From: Galbula dea
Taxonomy: Eukaryota > Chordata > Aves > Piciformes > Galbulidae
Assembly: GCA_013399015.1 (NCBI GenBank)
Contig: VWZX01008287.1
Span: 496,001 to 560,000 of the forward strand
Direction: 5' to 3'
DNA: 64,000 bases
Positions 53,101-64,000 of the stretch are shown piece after piece; position 1 is the stretch's first letter, and every line of letters begins with the position of its first letter. Position numbers and translations under genes: made by a program. A model generated the notes under the pieces. The model did no database searches. It was not told where the DNA came from and was given only the letters and a program-made list of their open reading frames with translations.

Positions 53101-55134
53101 GGCTCTTCATCTGTAGAAGTACAGTACAGCCTAGCAGGGACATCAAGACAAGTAATATTTAAGGTAACAGCCACTCCCTCTGACCTCAACTTTTTTTTTT
53201 TTCTTAAAGGAAGCAAACATGCAGCGTTGAAACTGTCAAACTTCATATAAAATACTTGATCCTGCTCTGCTAGCAAGTTATCTCACTTCTGACTACAAAA
53301 ACCCTATAAAATATCATCAAGTCAGAGCGGTAATGTTTCAATGCCACAATGTGTTGATATAACGTCTTCCCAGCCTACAATGTAGATTAAAAAGTTTGAT
53401 CCTTTGGAGTAAAATACAGCAAATAGGACCAGACAAGCTCAAAACCACCAAACAAACAAAGAAACACCACAAGGGAGCAATAGCTTGCACAGAGCAGACA
53501 GAGAAGACTTGGTGTAAAATTGTGCTCTCTAGTGGAGAAATTTGATTTTGTCCACTAAATGTTCAACCCATGCTGATCTTATCCACTCGACCAACAGATT
53601 TTCAGTGCAGAGAAAATACCAGTATTTTCCACAACAATAAAAGAGTGCAAGTGCCTAGTTGAATAGATTTATTATAACCAAGATAGGTTTATACTAAGTT
53701 ACATGACAGATTACGGGTAGATAAGGTTTCTAAACAGACAACAGCAACAAAAATACCTAATTCCTAAGACATGCTTCTATATTTATTTAGCTTTTAAAAG
53801 TAATGGCACACTTAATTCAATAGCAGAACATTTCCTTTTAATGATGTGACACTTTAATATGGTCCTAGATAATACTGTATAGGTTATCTTCACACCAGCT
53901 AGTGCTATTTGGTTTACATAATGAAAACTAGAATTTTTCTATAAATAAAAGGTTTAATAACAAAATTCTCTGTTGATTTATTTTTAAAGAGAAGAACTGA
54001 CATGATCACAAATTCCTTTATTTTTAGGTATGCATGCGTCGCTAATCTTAAACATACTGAATGGGTCTTCAGGAAATACAAGCTTCTATTCAATCTATTT
54101 TCTTACATTGTTAACAAAAGACAACCTATTTTCTTCATGGTAGCTGGCCTATTTTTTCTGGTCAGGAATGGACCAATGAATACATGAACTCAGTTTAATA
54201 GCAGATGAATTGGAATCTGTTCTTTAAAAGAACTTGGCCACTTTACGCTTCCTCAACAGCATACAGAATTTAGCTTCTTTGAACTTATCTTAACTAGGCT
54301 GTTGGCATAAATTTCAGGATAGAAGAGAGAAATATGAAAGGCTTAAAATTAGATGTAAAGCTAACTCATGCTATTTTAAAATATATGAAATTTTGTCATG
54401 CATTTTAATTCAAGAGTAATGATCTAGGAAGACATGGACATTACATTTCTCCGATGTGGCTCTTATGTGGTTACAGAATGTTAAGATCAGCTGTTGACTG
54501 TTATAGAAAGTAGCGTCTCTTCCTCTTTGGCCCTTAATGATGAAATATGGGCAGGGGGGAAGCTTTTTTTTTTAATGCACACAGAAACACAGAGCTACCT
54601 TTCATGTTCTAAGTTCCCATATAGTCAGACAAGACAGCCTAACAATACAGCAAAGCTAGCAGTCTAGGTATCACAAGCCACGAGCAGAATCACAGAAGTT
54701 AAAAGATTTGCCAGCTAAATGGTTCTTTAAATGGAAAAAGTTTGTAACTGATCTAATGCCCACAACAAGAAGGAGAGTGTTCCAGTGACTTCCAGTGTAA
54801 CTGGTGCTGATATGGCAGCAACTTAAATGCTTGTATTTAGTTAATCCCATGACAGCAAGCAGTAGTCATTCACTACATTGATAGTCATTCCGAATTTTGA
54901 GCTAGGGAACAGTTGTCAGTGATTAGGCAAAGGAAAAACCTAGCTCTACTTCAGCAGTTTTGTCATAGTGTTTAATAGAAAGATGAATGAGAACTACGTA
55001 ATAAACTGTAGCTTTGGGTATGGCTAAATATTCATGACTATTAAATATTTCTGAAGTGCTGGAAGTCTGCAAGACACTGAAAATATTCTTTAAATTTCTG
55101 TCCTTCACATGGCTGTATCACTTAAAGCATCCTT
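47200..55134. other. Intergenic, SPPL2A to CDC42SE-like gene
   Basis: Between two divergently placed ends: the SPPL2A promoter on the left and the probable polyadenylation site of the small-effector gene on the right. AT-rich, no conserved exon seen on either strand, and no CR1 or LTR recognised. The only structured piece is the AT palindromic repeat at 48899-48944. ORFs here are short and unconvincing. Confidence 0.6.
48899..48944. repeat. AT-rich palindromic direct repeat
   Basis: The 18-mer ATCATATAATGATATCAT occurs at 48899-48916 and again at 48927-48944, each containing the self-complementary ATGATATCAT, within a longer run of ATATCAT words. It could fold into a hairpin or cruciform. 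Confidence 0.85.
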
Positions 55135-55140
55135 TTTATT
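55135..55140 (-). terminator. Candidate polyadenylation signal of the CDC42SE-like gene
   Basis: AATAAA on the minus strand, about 960 nt beyond the stop codon at 56101, followed by a GT-containing stretch. Further hexamers exist at ~53.67, 53.78 and 54.02 kb, so the 3' end is not settled. Confidence 0.35.
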
Positions 55141-56100
55141 TAGACTGTACGCAAGAAAAAAACAATGGTAAATCTTAAAAAAAGTTTTTAAATTAAGGAG
55201 CCATCAAGACAAGTGAGAGATCCCTTGAGGTCCTTTGTGGTTACTGTTAACAGATAGGTAACAGAATGAACTTGAATACCTTCGGTTTAAAATTCAATAG
55301 TAGTCATGCAAAATTAGCACACAGTTCTGAGCATATTGTAGCACCACTTGAAGTTAACTGGTACATATTAGCTCTGCTGTTGTAATACCTGTCAGTCCCA
55401 CTAGTGCGTTGTATGAACGGGAAACAGCCCACGGGAAACTAACTGAGAGAAATGTCTAGTTTTCTAAGCCCCATTCACAGTGGGTATGTTTGCAAACCCT
55501 CCCTTTTTAGCTACAAAAGCATTACCACACCAAGGCGGAAGTTTCACTGTGTTTTGCAAACTCAGCTAACCAGAGCATGTTAGAGTTCATTCACCATCAA
55601 AAGATATTAGAAAACATACTGAAGCACAGCTTAGCAGATTTATGCACTAAGATTGTAAGACATCTAAAAAACAGACCCAAAGTTATATTACAGGCTACAA
55701 GATCCTACTTGGCAGTTTGATTTAGACCATATAAGAAATGCAAAAGTGTTATCTTCCAATTAAAATCAACCTCTGCATTTGAGAGGAGGAAAGGACCAAA
55801 ACCCCAGATGACTCATACTGACTTTCAATCCCATCCTACAAGACAATTTTGTGAGGTTTTTGGGACAGCTAGGAAATCATCTACAGTGACAAATACAGTT
55901 GCTACTAAACACTACCGTGACAGACCATTTTAAAGACAATTCACAATAACTCCTTTGGAAGCTATTGTGCTAAGAACACCAAAGCTTGCACTGACCTATT
56001 TATAGTTCAAGCACTCTCTCTACTCCATGATAAAGAGGTTTTAGAGAAAATTAAAACACAGTCCAGGCAGTCCTCATGAGACAGCAGATTTCAGCCTTCT

Positions 56101-57233
56101 CTATATCTCAACAGTTGCAGGAGTGCCATTTGTGTAGCCACCTTTAGACTTCATGTGGTCCTGAATTGATATAGCCTAGAAAAAAAGTTTATTAGAACAT
56201 GCATCTTATAAAGTCTGCCAGAGCAATTATTAGAAGCATCAATTTGAAGAAACAGGTGAGCCATATGTTATACAGTGCTGGGTCCCAGCAGAAGTGGAGA
56301 GGAATAACAACTAAACCCAGTCAGTGCATTAGATGGGTCTTTCTACTCAAAATCCACTTATTTTTACATCCCTAAGCCTGGCATAGCTTTGACTTCAGGG
56401 TGATGCATTATCTGGACCTAGTATCAAGTGCATCCATAGAATCCTTATCTAAAAGATTCTCATCATACATAAAGATACTGGGGGAAACAGCACTTCTTGA
56501 TGAATACATCTTCCACAGTATCTTAAGCTTACAAACCAGAGGACAGCTCTGTTCTGATGCTATTCTCTCTCTTACAATGTATAATTGTATAAGTATTTGA
56601 TTAGCTATCTGCTCTCTAGGTTACTGAGTGGAGATTTCTGCTTGCCCAAGAGGTGTCCACTTACTGATGAGTAGTCGCTACTCATCTCCCTTGCCCCGAC
56701 ATGCGCAGTGTGTACAAAGTTCATTGGTTCTCCTATCATATTCCGGTCCAGTCTCCGACGCCTCTTCTAGAAGAGAAAAGATATCTTAGCTCTCTATACA
56801 GAAAACACAAGCAGCTTTCAGACAGAAACAAACAGCTGAGATAAAAAAAAGGTGGTCAACATGGACCCCTAATGACTCCTCATGGCAAGCAGGCTGAGGT
56901 TTCAGACTGCAGTAGGAGAGGGTCAAAGTCACTTCTATTAGTGCTAATTTAATTTTAGCAAAAACTTTAATGTTGGAAAGTCAGGGCCTGAGAACCGCAA
57001 ACAGTTATATAGCCAAAGCTTCTAGTGAAACACATACAGTTTAAACAGGTCTGGTTTTAACTTTTATGTTACTTAGCCCAAACTAATCAAAACCACATGA
57101 CAACATGTAAGTGTTTTCCATGTAACTGAAAGACAAAATTTCAAATGTGGTAAGCAATGGCAATTGTGCCTCTACCTACCGGCTGGGGCTGTTCACCATT
57201 GCACCAGTTAAAACAAACCAGGAATTCAGTCAT
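56101..57233 (-). CDS. CDC42SE2-like: CDC42 small effector family protein, third-paralog candidate (complete coding region)
   Basis: Three coding exons on the minus strand, 57233-57180, 56766-56665 and 56175-56101, all phase 0 with GT/AG junctions (acceptors CCTACAG, TCTCTTCTAG, TTTTTTTCTAG; donors GTAGGT, GTAAGT). They give 76 residues: MTEFLVCFNWCNGEQPQP, KRRRRLDRN plus the CRIB motif IGEPMNFVHTAHVG, then REMSSDYSS and AISIQDHMKSKGGYTNGTPA TVEI. CDC42SE1/2 (SPEC1/2) are 79-84 residues with the same plan: N-terminal palmitoylated cysteines, polybasic segment, CRIB box binding GTP-Cdc42, and a QMxSKG-type tail. They modulate Cdc42 signalling and actin at membranes. It is nearer CDC42SE2 (FNCC, FVHTAHVG, SKGGY) but differs at about a third of positions, and Cys10 is Trp. 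The first exon is cut 4 nt before ATG, so a non-coding 5' exon must lie upstream, probably in the 61-62 kb island. Confidence 0.9.
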
Positions 57234-57237
57234 TTTT

Positions 57238-60200
57238 CTGTAGGTGATAAGGTCTTTTTAGGTGTAATTGTTTCTCCAGGAGTTAAAGCAGCACAAGGAC
57301 CAAGATGCCGTTCCTAGAGTGAGCTTAAGAAGGAATTGCTTGTGCAGTTCAACTGGTAAAGATCACAGAAAGCATCTGATGAGTACACCCGGAAAGAGAT
57401 TCTTTAAATTTATACTAAAATATATTAAAGTCTTGTAACAGTTATTGAACAATATACATTTCAGAAGACTAAACCAAGACTTTAAAGTTCTTAAATATAA
57501 CTGGACAGAAGAGCAGCATAAATTTAAAATCAGTATGTTTACATCAGAAATCACGGTTAAGAACTCTGCACATTTACTCCCAGACAGCATAATAAAAGCA
57601 ATACTAGAAATAAGCCAGCTCTTGTTTAATAGTCTGCGATCTGACTGTAGGCAGAGCAGCCAATATTTAGGAACTATTTAGTATTTTGAAATAAAATAGC
57701 TTTGAAGCACAACAGATTAAATGCGTAACATCTACAAACTGGTGCAAAAGAAAAGTTTTCTTCTTAAATCTGATAGTTACCCCTCTTAGACATAGAGAAG
57801 CTCAAAGAGTACCCTACAACCCCCAAAAGTGCCCTTAAAAGAGGAAAACAAAAAAAACCAAAACCAAATCTTTGTATACTAGCAACAGAAACTGTTCATC
57901 AGAGCCTAGAGCTTCCCAGGCAGTATAAAACTGTTAACACAGATCTCCTGGAGACACAATGAGAAAACTAAGTGCCCTAATGCTATGATAAAAACCCCAA
58001 CTTTTTAGTAGTTATTTGTAGTAACTTAGTAGTAGTTGTTGTTTTGGTTTTTTTTTAAAAAGCTTCCTTCAGTTCAAACCCAGGGCTATAGAGTAGCCTT
58101 ACATACAAACATTTTCATACCTGAGATCATTAAAGCAATATTATAACACATTAATTTATAAAGAAGGGAGATGTTTAAAGCTTACAGCTTAATCAAGTCA
58201 GTCTTTCTGAACCTCCACTGAAGTCTCCACAACCAAACAGCATAAGATTCCCCCCTCACAGGCATTTCTTAAGTAGTACTACAAATTATGTAATTAGCAC
58301 TTCTATTTCTTTCACCTTTGTGGTTTTCTTTCACTTCATCATTTCAGCAGATTTTCTATTTCAGCCATGTATCTTTCAAAGCATTTGTTACATTGGGCTC
58401 TTAGCTTCAGGTGGCCTATGTGACACATTACTGCAGAATTTGTCCTATACTATTCCATTTTATCCTGGGTGCTTTTAATACAACTCATTATCTGGGTCAA
58501 TTATAATTTTTCACCTCAGTTCATCCTCTCACAACAGTTTTTATCACCACTGATGCCTTGTTTGGGTGCAGCAAAGAAGGGAGAGTGGCCCACACAACCC
58601 TAAGAGCATGCAGAAGTTGAAGCTTTTGCCTACCCTCCACATTAATTGCAGGTTTTTTGGGTTTATTTCATGTTAAAGAGACTCTATCAAAGATAAGGTT
58701 TTCTTTACAATCATTAAGTATGTTACTGTATACTACTAACCTATTTTGAAAGCAGACTGAGATGCAAATCAAATTAGAGAAACATTGCCATCCCAAAACA
58801 GCAGTTGAACACTTACTCTGCTGCCACTGTACTCCCCAGCATTTGGCCATCTACCTCTGTGGGGCTCTGTGCATACCTCGGTATTAGCTGCTGCTCCCAG
58901 GGAGTCCTGATGGGTTGGCACGTCCTCATTCAAGCACTGGCACACAGCCAGCTCCTGTCTTGGCAATTCCTGTGCATTTATAGTTCACATTCCTGGGTCA
59001 TCATTAATTCTGATGGCTAAACAAGAATGCTTGCCTGTGATCCCACAGCCCTCGTCGGTTCCTTCGCTCTGGAAGCTGCTGCAGAAGGCTGTCGAGAGCT
59101 TCGCGCTTACCTCCAGGTGTCAGAAAAGCAGAATGGAAACCCAAAATAGCGCCCTAGTTTGATGTCGGATCTGTGCAGCCGTGCAGCTTTCTCAGCACTA
59201 TCCATGCAGCCTGTGGCTCACTTCCACCCTTGCGGCAGCTCTGCAGGTGTCCTCCTGGCACACAGCAGCACTGGACATCTTCCTGTTGTGTTTTACAGCA
59301 GAACTCTTCTTTTCCGCTGCGTGAGTCAGAATATCATCCTCCAGAATAGGAATGAATGTCTGCTCCAGGGCATGGGACACCACCTTCTTCCCAGAGCCTC
59401 AAGGTTTCCACACTAACTGGAAGAATTTAAAAAACATCTTAATGTGTTCAGGCTCACCCAGGACTAATAAAGGCCAACAAGAACCCCCAAAAGGAGGAGA
59501 AAACAACATTTTGTCACTGTTGGCACACGGACCAGAATTAGACAATATCCTGTTGTTCTTTCTCTCTATTTTTCACCATAGCAGCAGTATCATCGAGGAG
59601 AGAGAGACAAAGGGCCAGGGAAATGGCTAGCACGCGTGGACACAGATGTTGAATGCAATGGGCAGGATGCACAGCCATTCTGGAGTCTGCAGCCTTAAAG
59701 TGCCTGAGAGCTTTATGAATGTTTAGATAATACTTTACTGGGCATAACATTCAATTTGTTTTACCACTGCTGAGTATTAAAAATATCAAAAATATTCTTG
59801 CATTTAATGTAGAAAATCTCTGCTCTAAATAAGTGGAAAAATGCTTGCCTGAGTCAAAACAAAAGAATCCTCCCTTTCCATAGACATGAGAGATGTTTGG
59901 TAATCTTGATAAATCAACATCCACTAAACATAGCGACTCTTCACAACTTGCCTTTAAACTCAAGGTCTCAACACAACAAATTCTTTACTCTGAGCTATTA
60001 GTGAGAGACGGGTGTAAAGATAGTGGATATTATCCCATATCAGATGCAGGCTGCCATCACCCTGCCTCAGCCAAGCTGTTAAACTGCATTAACTTCGGAG
60101 TCCAGTTATTGTAATTTTCATACCAGTTCTGTCAATACTGAATTGAGGTGAGAGAACATATTTCTGCCTAACTACCTCTCTAAAAGCCACTGTGCTTCTA

Positions 60201-61230
60201 ATTTGTTCATTATCCTTACTTTGCTCATTTGATATTTATGTCATGTTAAAACCCTGAAACAGTTGCATGTTACATATTTGAATGGCAAAGTATGGTAAAA
60301 AACAGTGGAGCTTGTATTTCTAGGTTGAAATTCAGTTTTGAGCATAAACACTAATAATAACACTATTATGCAGTATTATCATATTATTTGCCTTCTGCCA
60401 TCCTGAAGGAAGCTTCACAGAAAGCTGAGAACAATTTTACCTGAGATCGCCATTAGCTGAAGCATGTTGCTATTGTTAATCTAAGGAATTTGAGTGTAGT
60501 CTCTAAGGAGACTTGAAGCTTTTCCTTTTAGAAGCTAAGTAGACACACACATTTAAAAAACCCCAACACCCAAACCCAAGAAAACCATCAAGGCAGCTTC
60601 GCTCTTTCAAAATGGAAATCAACTTAGTCACAAAATGAAAAAAAACCTCCGCATTTTTAACTAACTGTCCATTCCCTCCCAAAAAAAGAAGAAAAGCCAT
60701 GAGACCAAATTAGGTGATCCGTTTAGAAGTCAAAAATAATTGCAGGAGAAATCAACTGAGATTTGCCTGGAGTCTTACCAAAGAAAATCAGTAAAAATAA
60801 CAGATGATGAGCATGCCAAAGGGTTGGCAACACAGCAAACCACTGGTATTGGAAACACGTTGAACAGTTACTAGCTTGTAAATAATGGAATTTAATGTTA
60901 CTAAAGTCCAATAAAAGAAAAAGAAAACAAAAAAGGCTGTGACCACAAATGTTATTTCTTCATAGAGGGGAGAAAGCTGTAACAAGAAGGGGTATAGTCC
61001 CTAGGGCTCAGTATCTGTCCCACGGTCTGCAGCAGACGAAGCACTGTCAACCAGTGGCTGAGGGACAAACATAACTAACTGGCTGGGAAACGTGTGCTCT
61101 TCCAGTTAAGAGCTGGGAACTGCTCTTATTGAGACTCAGGGATTACAGGATTTATATCCCCAATGCTAAGTTTCCCAGTAAAATTTCTACCTCCCTATTA
61201 AAACTCGCTAATTTAATGGCCTAAGGGTAG
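57238..61230 (-). other. 5' intron of the CDC42SE-like gene (inferred)
   Basis: The coding start exon has an acceptor 4 nt before its ATG, so the primary transcript must extend to the right. No repeat was recognised. A consensus minus-strand donor (CCTGGAG then GTAAGCGCG, about 59110) could end an alternative non-coding first exon in a locally CpG-rich patch (59.04-59.17 kb). ORFs in this interval have no recognisable similarity. Confidence 0.45.
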
Positions 61231-61239
61231 ATTTTGACC

Positions 61240-62870
61240 TTGAAGGCGGAAAATGCTTGCGCAACTGTGGCACACTTTACTCTGGGGAACTGCAGGGCTC
61301 ACTCTGCAGCAGATGAAACCACACCGCTCGCAGGATTCCCTCCCAGCTTCTTTCCAACCTGCGCAGCCCAGTATGACTGAGTCACGCCACGAAAGAGAGC
61401 GACGCCCGGAGGTCAGCATGGTGCCTCTTCCTGCTCTGCTGCGGGCCTTCAGAGCACGCCAGCGACCTTTGGAGGGAAGCCAGTGTGCGGGGCGGGGTAC
61501 CAAGAGCCCCTTGAAGCCTTCTAAATGGGGCATTAACGGCGCAGTAAGGTGAACAACCGCCCCAGCATCGCCCACCTGAGAGAACAGCTCAGACGGAGCC
61601 TCTCGCTATAAGGCGGTGAAAGGCGTGGAGGGCAGCGCAGCCCAAGGTGGCGACTCCGCCCGCCTCAGGGCGCAAGGCTCGGCCTCCTCAGGTGCGGCCC
61701 TTCGCTACCACCGCGAAGGAGCCCAGCGACACCAAGCCTCACCGCAGAGGTGTCGGTGGTGACAAGGCCATCTCATCTGCATGCGGTTTCCACTGCCCCA
61801 GCCTGACGGCAAGCGCCAAAACACGCCGCCGCTCCCCCCAGACCCGCCATTGGCGCGCGACCCTACTGCCATTGGCACAACTGCTCTTCCCCAGCTTGGC
61901 GGCCAATGGGCACTGCCGAGCACCCATGCCGTAACTCCCAGGCATGAGTGAGCGCGTCTTACCCAATAGCCGTGAGGCGCCCGCGTTGCGCGCTCTCCAT
62001 TGGCTGCGGCGGCAGTGGCAGCCGCCCAATGGGTGTGCAGGAGCGGGAGGGGAAGCCCCATGCAGCGGGTACCGGCCTCCCTTTGCGGAGCGCTTCGGTG
62101 CGGCGCGGATTAGCGCTGCTGCTGCTACCTCCTCCTTTGACCATGGCGTTGCTCAGCAGTTGACGTTGGGTTTCTCCCCTTTCTACCTTCTCTTCTTTCT
62201 CCAGCCCCTTTCTTCCCCCCTGCCCCGGGTCCCGGCTGAGGCACGTAGGCGGCCAGTACCGGAGACGCCGGGTCCCTATTCCCCCAACGCCCCTCGGGAA
62301 CAGGCAGTAGGAGTCGGGCCTGGGCGGCTGCCAGACGCGCCATGAACATCATCATCGGCATCGGCGGGTGAGAGCCGTGGGACCGGCCGCGGGGAACAGC
62401 TCGGGGCGGGGGGCGCCCGGCGGGGTGCTGGGCCTGGCTGAGGCGCGGCCCAGGCGCACGTCCCTCCCCCAGCGGCTCTCCTCGTGCCGCTGCCGCAGTG
62501 CCGTGGGGGTGGGAAGATAACGGGGGTACACGCGGCCCTCCCCGACGGCACGGTGCTCTCTTCACAGGGTCACCAACGGAGGGAAGACCACCCTCACCCG
62601 CAAACTGAGGCAGGCCCTGCCCAACTGCAGCGTGGTGCACCAGGATGACTTCTTCAAGGTGAGGCTGCCCGCCAGCCCCACCGCCCTCTGCAGGCCCGGG
62701 GAAGGCGAGGGGTGACCCCGCGTGTTTCCGCCTGCCTTTGGCGCCCTGCCTGCCTGCCGCGCTGCCTGCCCGCGCCTCCCAGCCCCATTTGCGGAGGTTT
62801 CTCCGCAGTGTTCAGCGGGGTTGGGGCCGGTGAGTGAGGGCGGGTGCGCTGTGGTACGTCTTCATGGCTT
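61240..62870. promoter_or_regulatory. CpG island, probable bidirectional promoter
   Basis: CpG-dense region upstream of the nicotinamide riboside kinase start (62342, plus strand) and of the small effector gene (minus strand). Six CCAAT boxes cluster at 61849-62030, and an AP-1-type TGAGTCA lies at 61378-61384. Two head-to-head genes, one island, and no second island between 47.2 and 61.2 kb make a shared promoter likely; the small-effector transcription start is not directly visible. Confidence 0.7.
61849..62030. promoter_or_regulatory. Cluster of six CCAAT boxes (NF-Y sites)
   Basis: Reverse-oriented ATTGG at 61849-61853, 61871-61875 and 61999-62003; forward CCAAT at 61903-61907, 61963-61967 and 62026-62030. 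Most have the extended NF-Y flank (GCCATTGGC, GGCCAATGGG, CCATTGGCT, GCCCAATGGG). Spacings between neighbours are 22, 32, 60, 36 and 27 bp. CCAAT arrays of both orientations are typical of bidirectional CpG promoters. Confidence 0.8.
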
Positions 62871-63766
62871 TCCATTTTCTTGGAGTGCTATACAGTGTGC
62901 TTGTGTTGGTGGGAAGATAAAGTAGCCGCCTCCCCTATCTTAGCCTTGTTACTACTGCTTTTTATCTGTGTGCAAAGAAACCTGGTGGACGGTTAAGATT
63001 CACTTTTGTAGCTTCAGGGTTTGGATCTTGAATGTTTCTTTGAAGTGGGTATCAAGCTCCCCAGTAGCTGACCTGACCAAGCAGTTATTTTCTTATCACT
63101 ATTTCAGCCCCAAGATGAAATAGAAGTTGAAGATGGGTTTAAACAGTATGACGGTAAGGCTTTGCTACACTGTTATCAAACTAACTCAAAAACTTGAATT
63201 ATTTTGATCCTTTATGTGCACTTCTTTTGTATTTATTATTACTAAATGATTACTGTATAATGATAGTTGTCCGTTTCATTTTAGTGATCAGTGCATTAGA
63301 TATGGAAGCTATGATGAGTACCATCAATGCTTGGATAAAAAACCCAGTCAAGTTTGAACGTTCTCATGGGATCAACAACACACTGGATGCTCAGATCTTA
63401 CAAGATAAGGAGGGAGGAGATGAAACAATCCACATTCTTATTGTTGAAGGCTTCCTACTTTACACCTATAGGTAATCAAGTGTGACTTCATTTATTTTAC
63501 ATAACAGGCAAACCTCCAAGGGAATAAAAATACCTGCTCTAAACCAAGAGCTAGAAGCTAGCATTGACTGCTGGTGAGTTCAGGTGTTAATAGTCTGAAG
63601 ATAGCTCTAGGCACAGGAAATAGATGTAGTTTCACCTTTTCATTTCTTGCTACTATTCAAACAGTCTTATTTGTAACATCTGTCTTTTTTTCAGGCCACT
63701 GATTGACGTATTCCACCATCGGTACTTTCTTTCCATTCCATACGAAGAGTGTAAAAGGAGAAGAAG
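62342..63766 (+). CDS. NMRK2: Nicotinamide riboside kinase, NMRK2-like (5' part, cut by window end)
   Basis: Phosphorylates nicotinamide riboside to NMN with ATP in the cytosol, the entry step of the NR salvage route to NAD. Coding exons 62342-62367, 62568-62658, 63108-63153, 63285-63471 and 63695-63766, all GT/AG, give the first 140 residues; the rest lies beyond the right edge. Visible: beta1 MNIIIGIGG, Walker A GVTNGGKT (9-16), QDDFFKP with the catalytic Asp36, GFKQYDV, the substrate-binding core VEGFLLYTYRPL, and the start of the lid, PYEECKRRR. TNGGKTTLT, ALPNC, HQDDFFKPQD, LDMEAM and the ARAHG-like FERSHG insert are closer to human NMRK2 than NMRK1 (TNSGKTTLA, LNMEKM). Start chosen: first ATG in the exon, with beta1 directly after it. 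Genomic position next to SPPL2A differs from either human gene, so it may be a third paralog; symbol is by similarity. Confidence 0.9.
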
Positions 63767-64000
63767 GTCAGTTCCCTTCTTAACCCAGCAACATCTTGCT
63801 CTGATTAAAACTGTTTCTCTAAAGCTTTTAGATAAGAAAGGATAAGCTCTAATGTAGCAGTTGTGTTAGAAAATTGTGGCTTCCTTCAACAGACCAACCC
63901 AGAAGCTTACCAAATGACTGTCTATAATAGAGACTAATGCTTCAGCATAGATTTTTCATGAGGCATTTCTCCCTTTCTGTTTTTACAATGGTATGGTTCC

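Noticed and set aside
61253..62345. Several 60-170 codon ORFs in the 61-62.6 kb island
   Set aside because: GC-rich promoter sequence with mutually overlapping frames and no domains; the kinase start at 62342 and the CCAAT array explain the region better.
63194..63475. 93-codon plus-strand ORF starting in intron
   Set aside because: Only 63285-63471 is the kinase exon; the upstream part is intron before the TTTTAG acceptor.
1..64000. CRISPR arrays, prokaryotic operons, integrative elements, tRNA or rRNA genes
   Set aside because: None seen; spliced exons, CR1 LINEs and CpG islands show vertebrate nuclear DNA, and no tRNA B-box or rRNA core sequence was recognised by eye.

Overview
The window is vertebrate nuclear DNA, almost certainly from a bird: small exons with GT/AG splice sites, CpG-island promoters, and several CR1 LINE 3' ends of the avian/sauropsid type. 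There is no prokaryotic gene organisation. Almost every open reading frame above 60 codons is noise; the real genes are split into short exons, which I read from splice sites and protein similarity by eye.

Layout. (1) About 1-12.4 kb: a CpG island (11.2-12.5 kb) whose minus-strand first exon ends exactly at an ATG followed by a GTGAGG donor, as expected for TRPM7; everything to its left looks like the first intron. (2) 12.5-22.6 kb: intergenic, with a rearranged CR1 copy. (3) 22.8-46.9 kb, minus strand: a complete SPPL2A gene (signal peptide peptidase-like 2A, an intramembrane aspartyl protease), 15 constitutive coding exons giving 519 codons plus two well-formed candidate cassette exons (54 nt and 34 nt). 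Its CpG-island promoter is at 46.4-47.2 kb. A solo LTR with target-site duplication and a second LTR fragment lie in its introns. (4) 47.2-55.1 kb: intergenic. (5) 56.1-57.2 kb, minus strand: a complete 76-residue CDC42 small effector (CRIB-motif) gene in three tiny coding exons, invisible to ORF finding, probably transcribed from the CpG island at 61.2-62.8 kb. (6) 62.3 kb to the right edge, plus strand: the first five coding exons of a nicotinamide riboside kinase, closer to NMRK2 than NMRK1 in sequence, cut by the window end. The small effector and the kinase are head to head across a promoter with six CCAAT boxes.

The TRPM7-SPPL2A order and orientation match human 15q21 as I remember it. 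From memory, human 15q21 has no NMRK or CDC42SE gene beside SPPL2A, whereas NMRK1 lies near TRPM6 (9q21) and NMRK2 near SPPL2B (19p13). The window therefore may preserve two extra ohnologs (a third NMRK-type and a third CDC42SE-type gene) lost from mammals. That is the most interesting inference here, together with the SPPL2A 34-nt exon, which would replace the lysosomal YQMM sorting tail.
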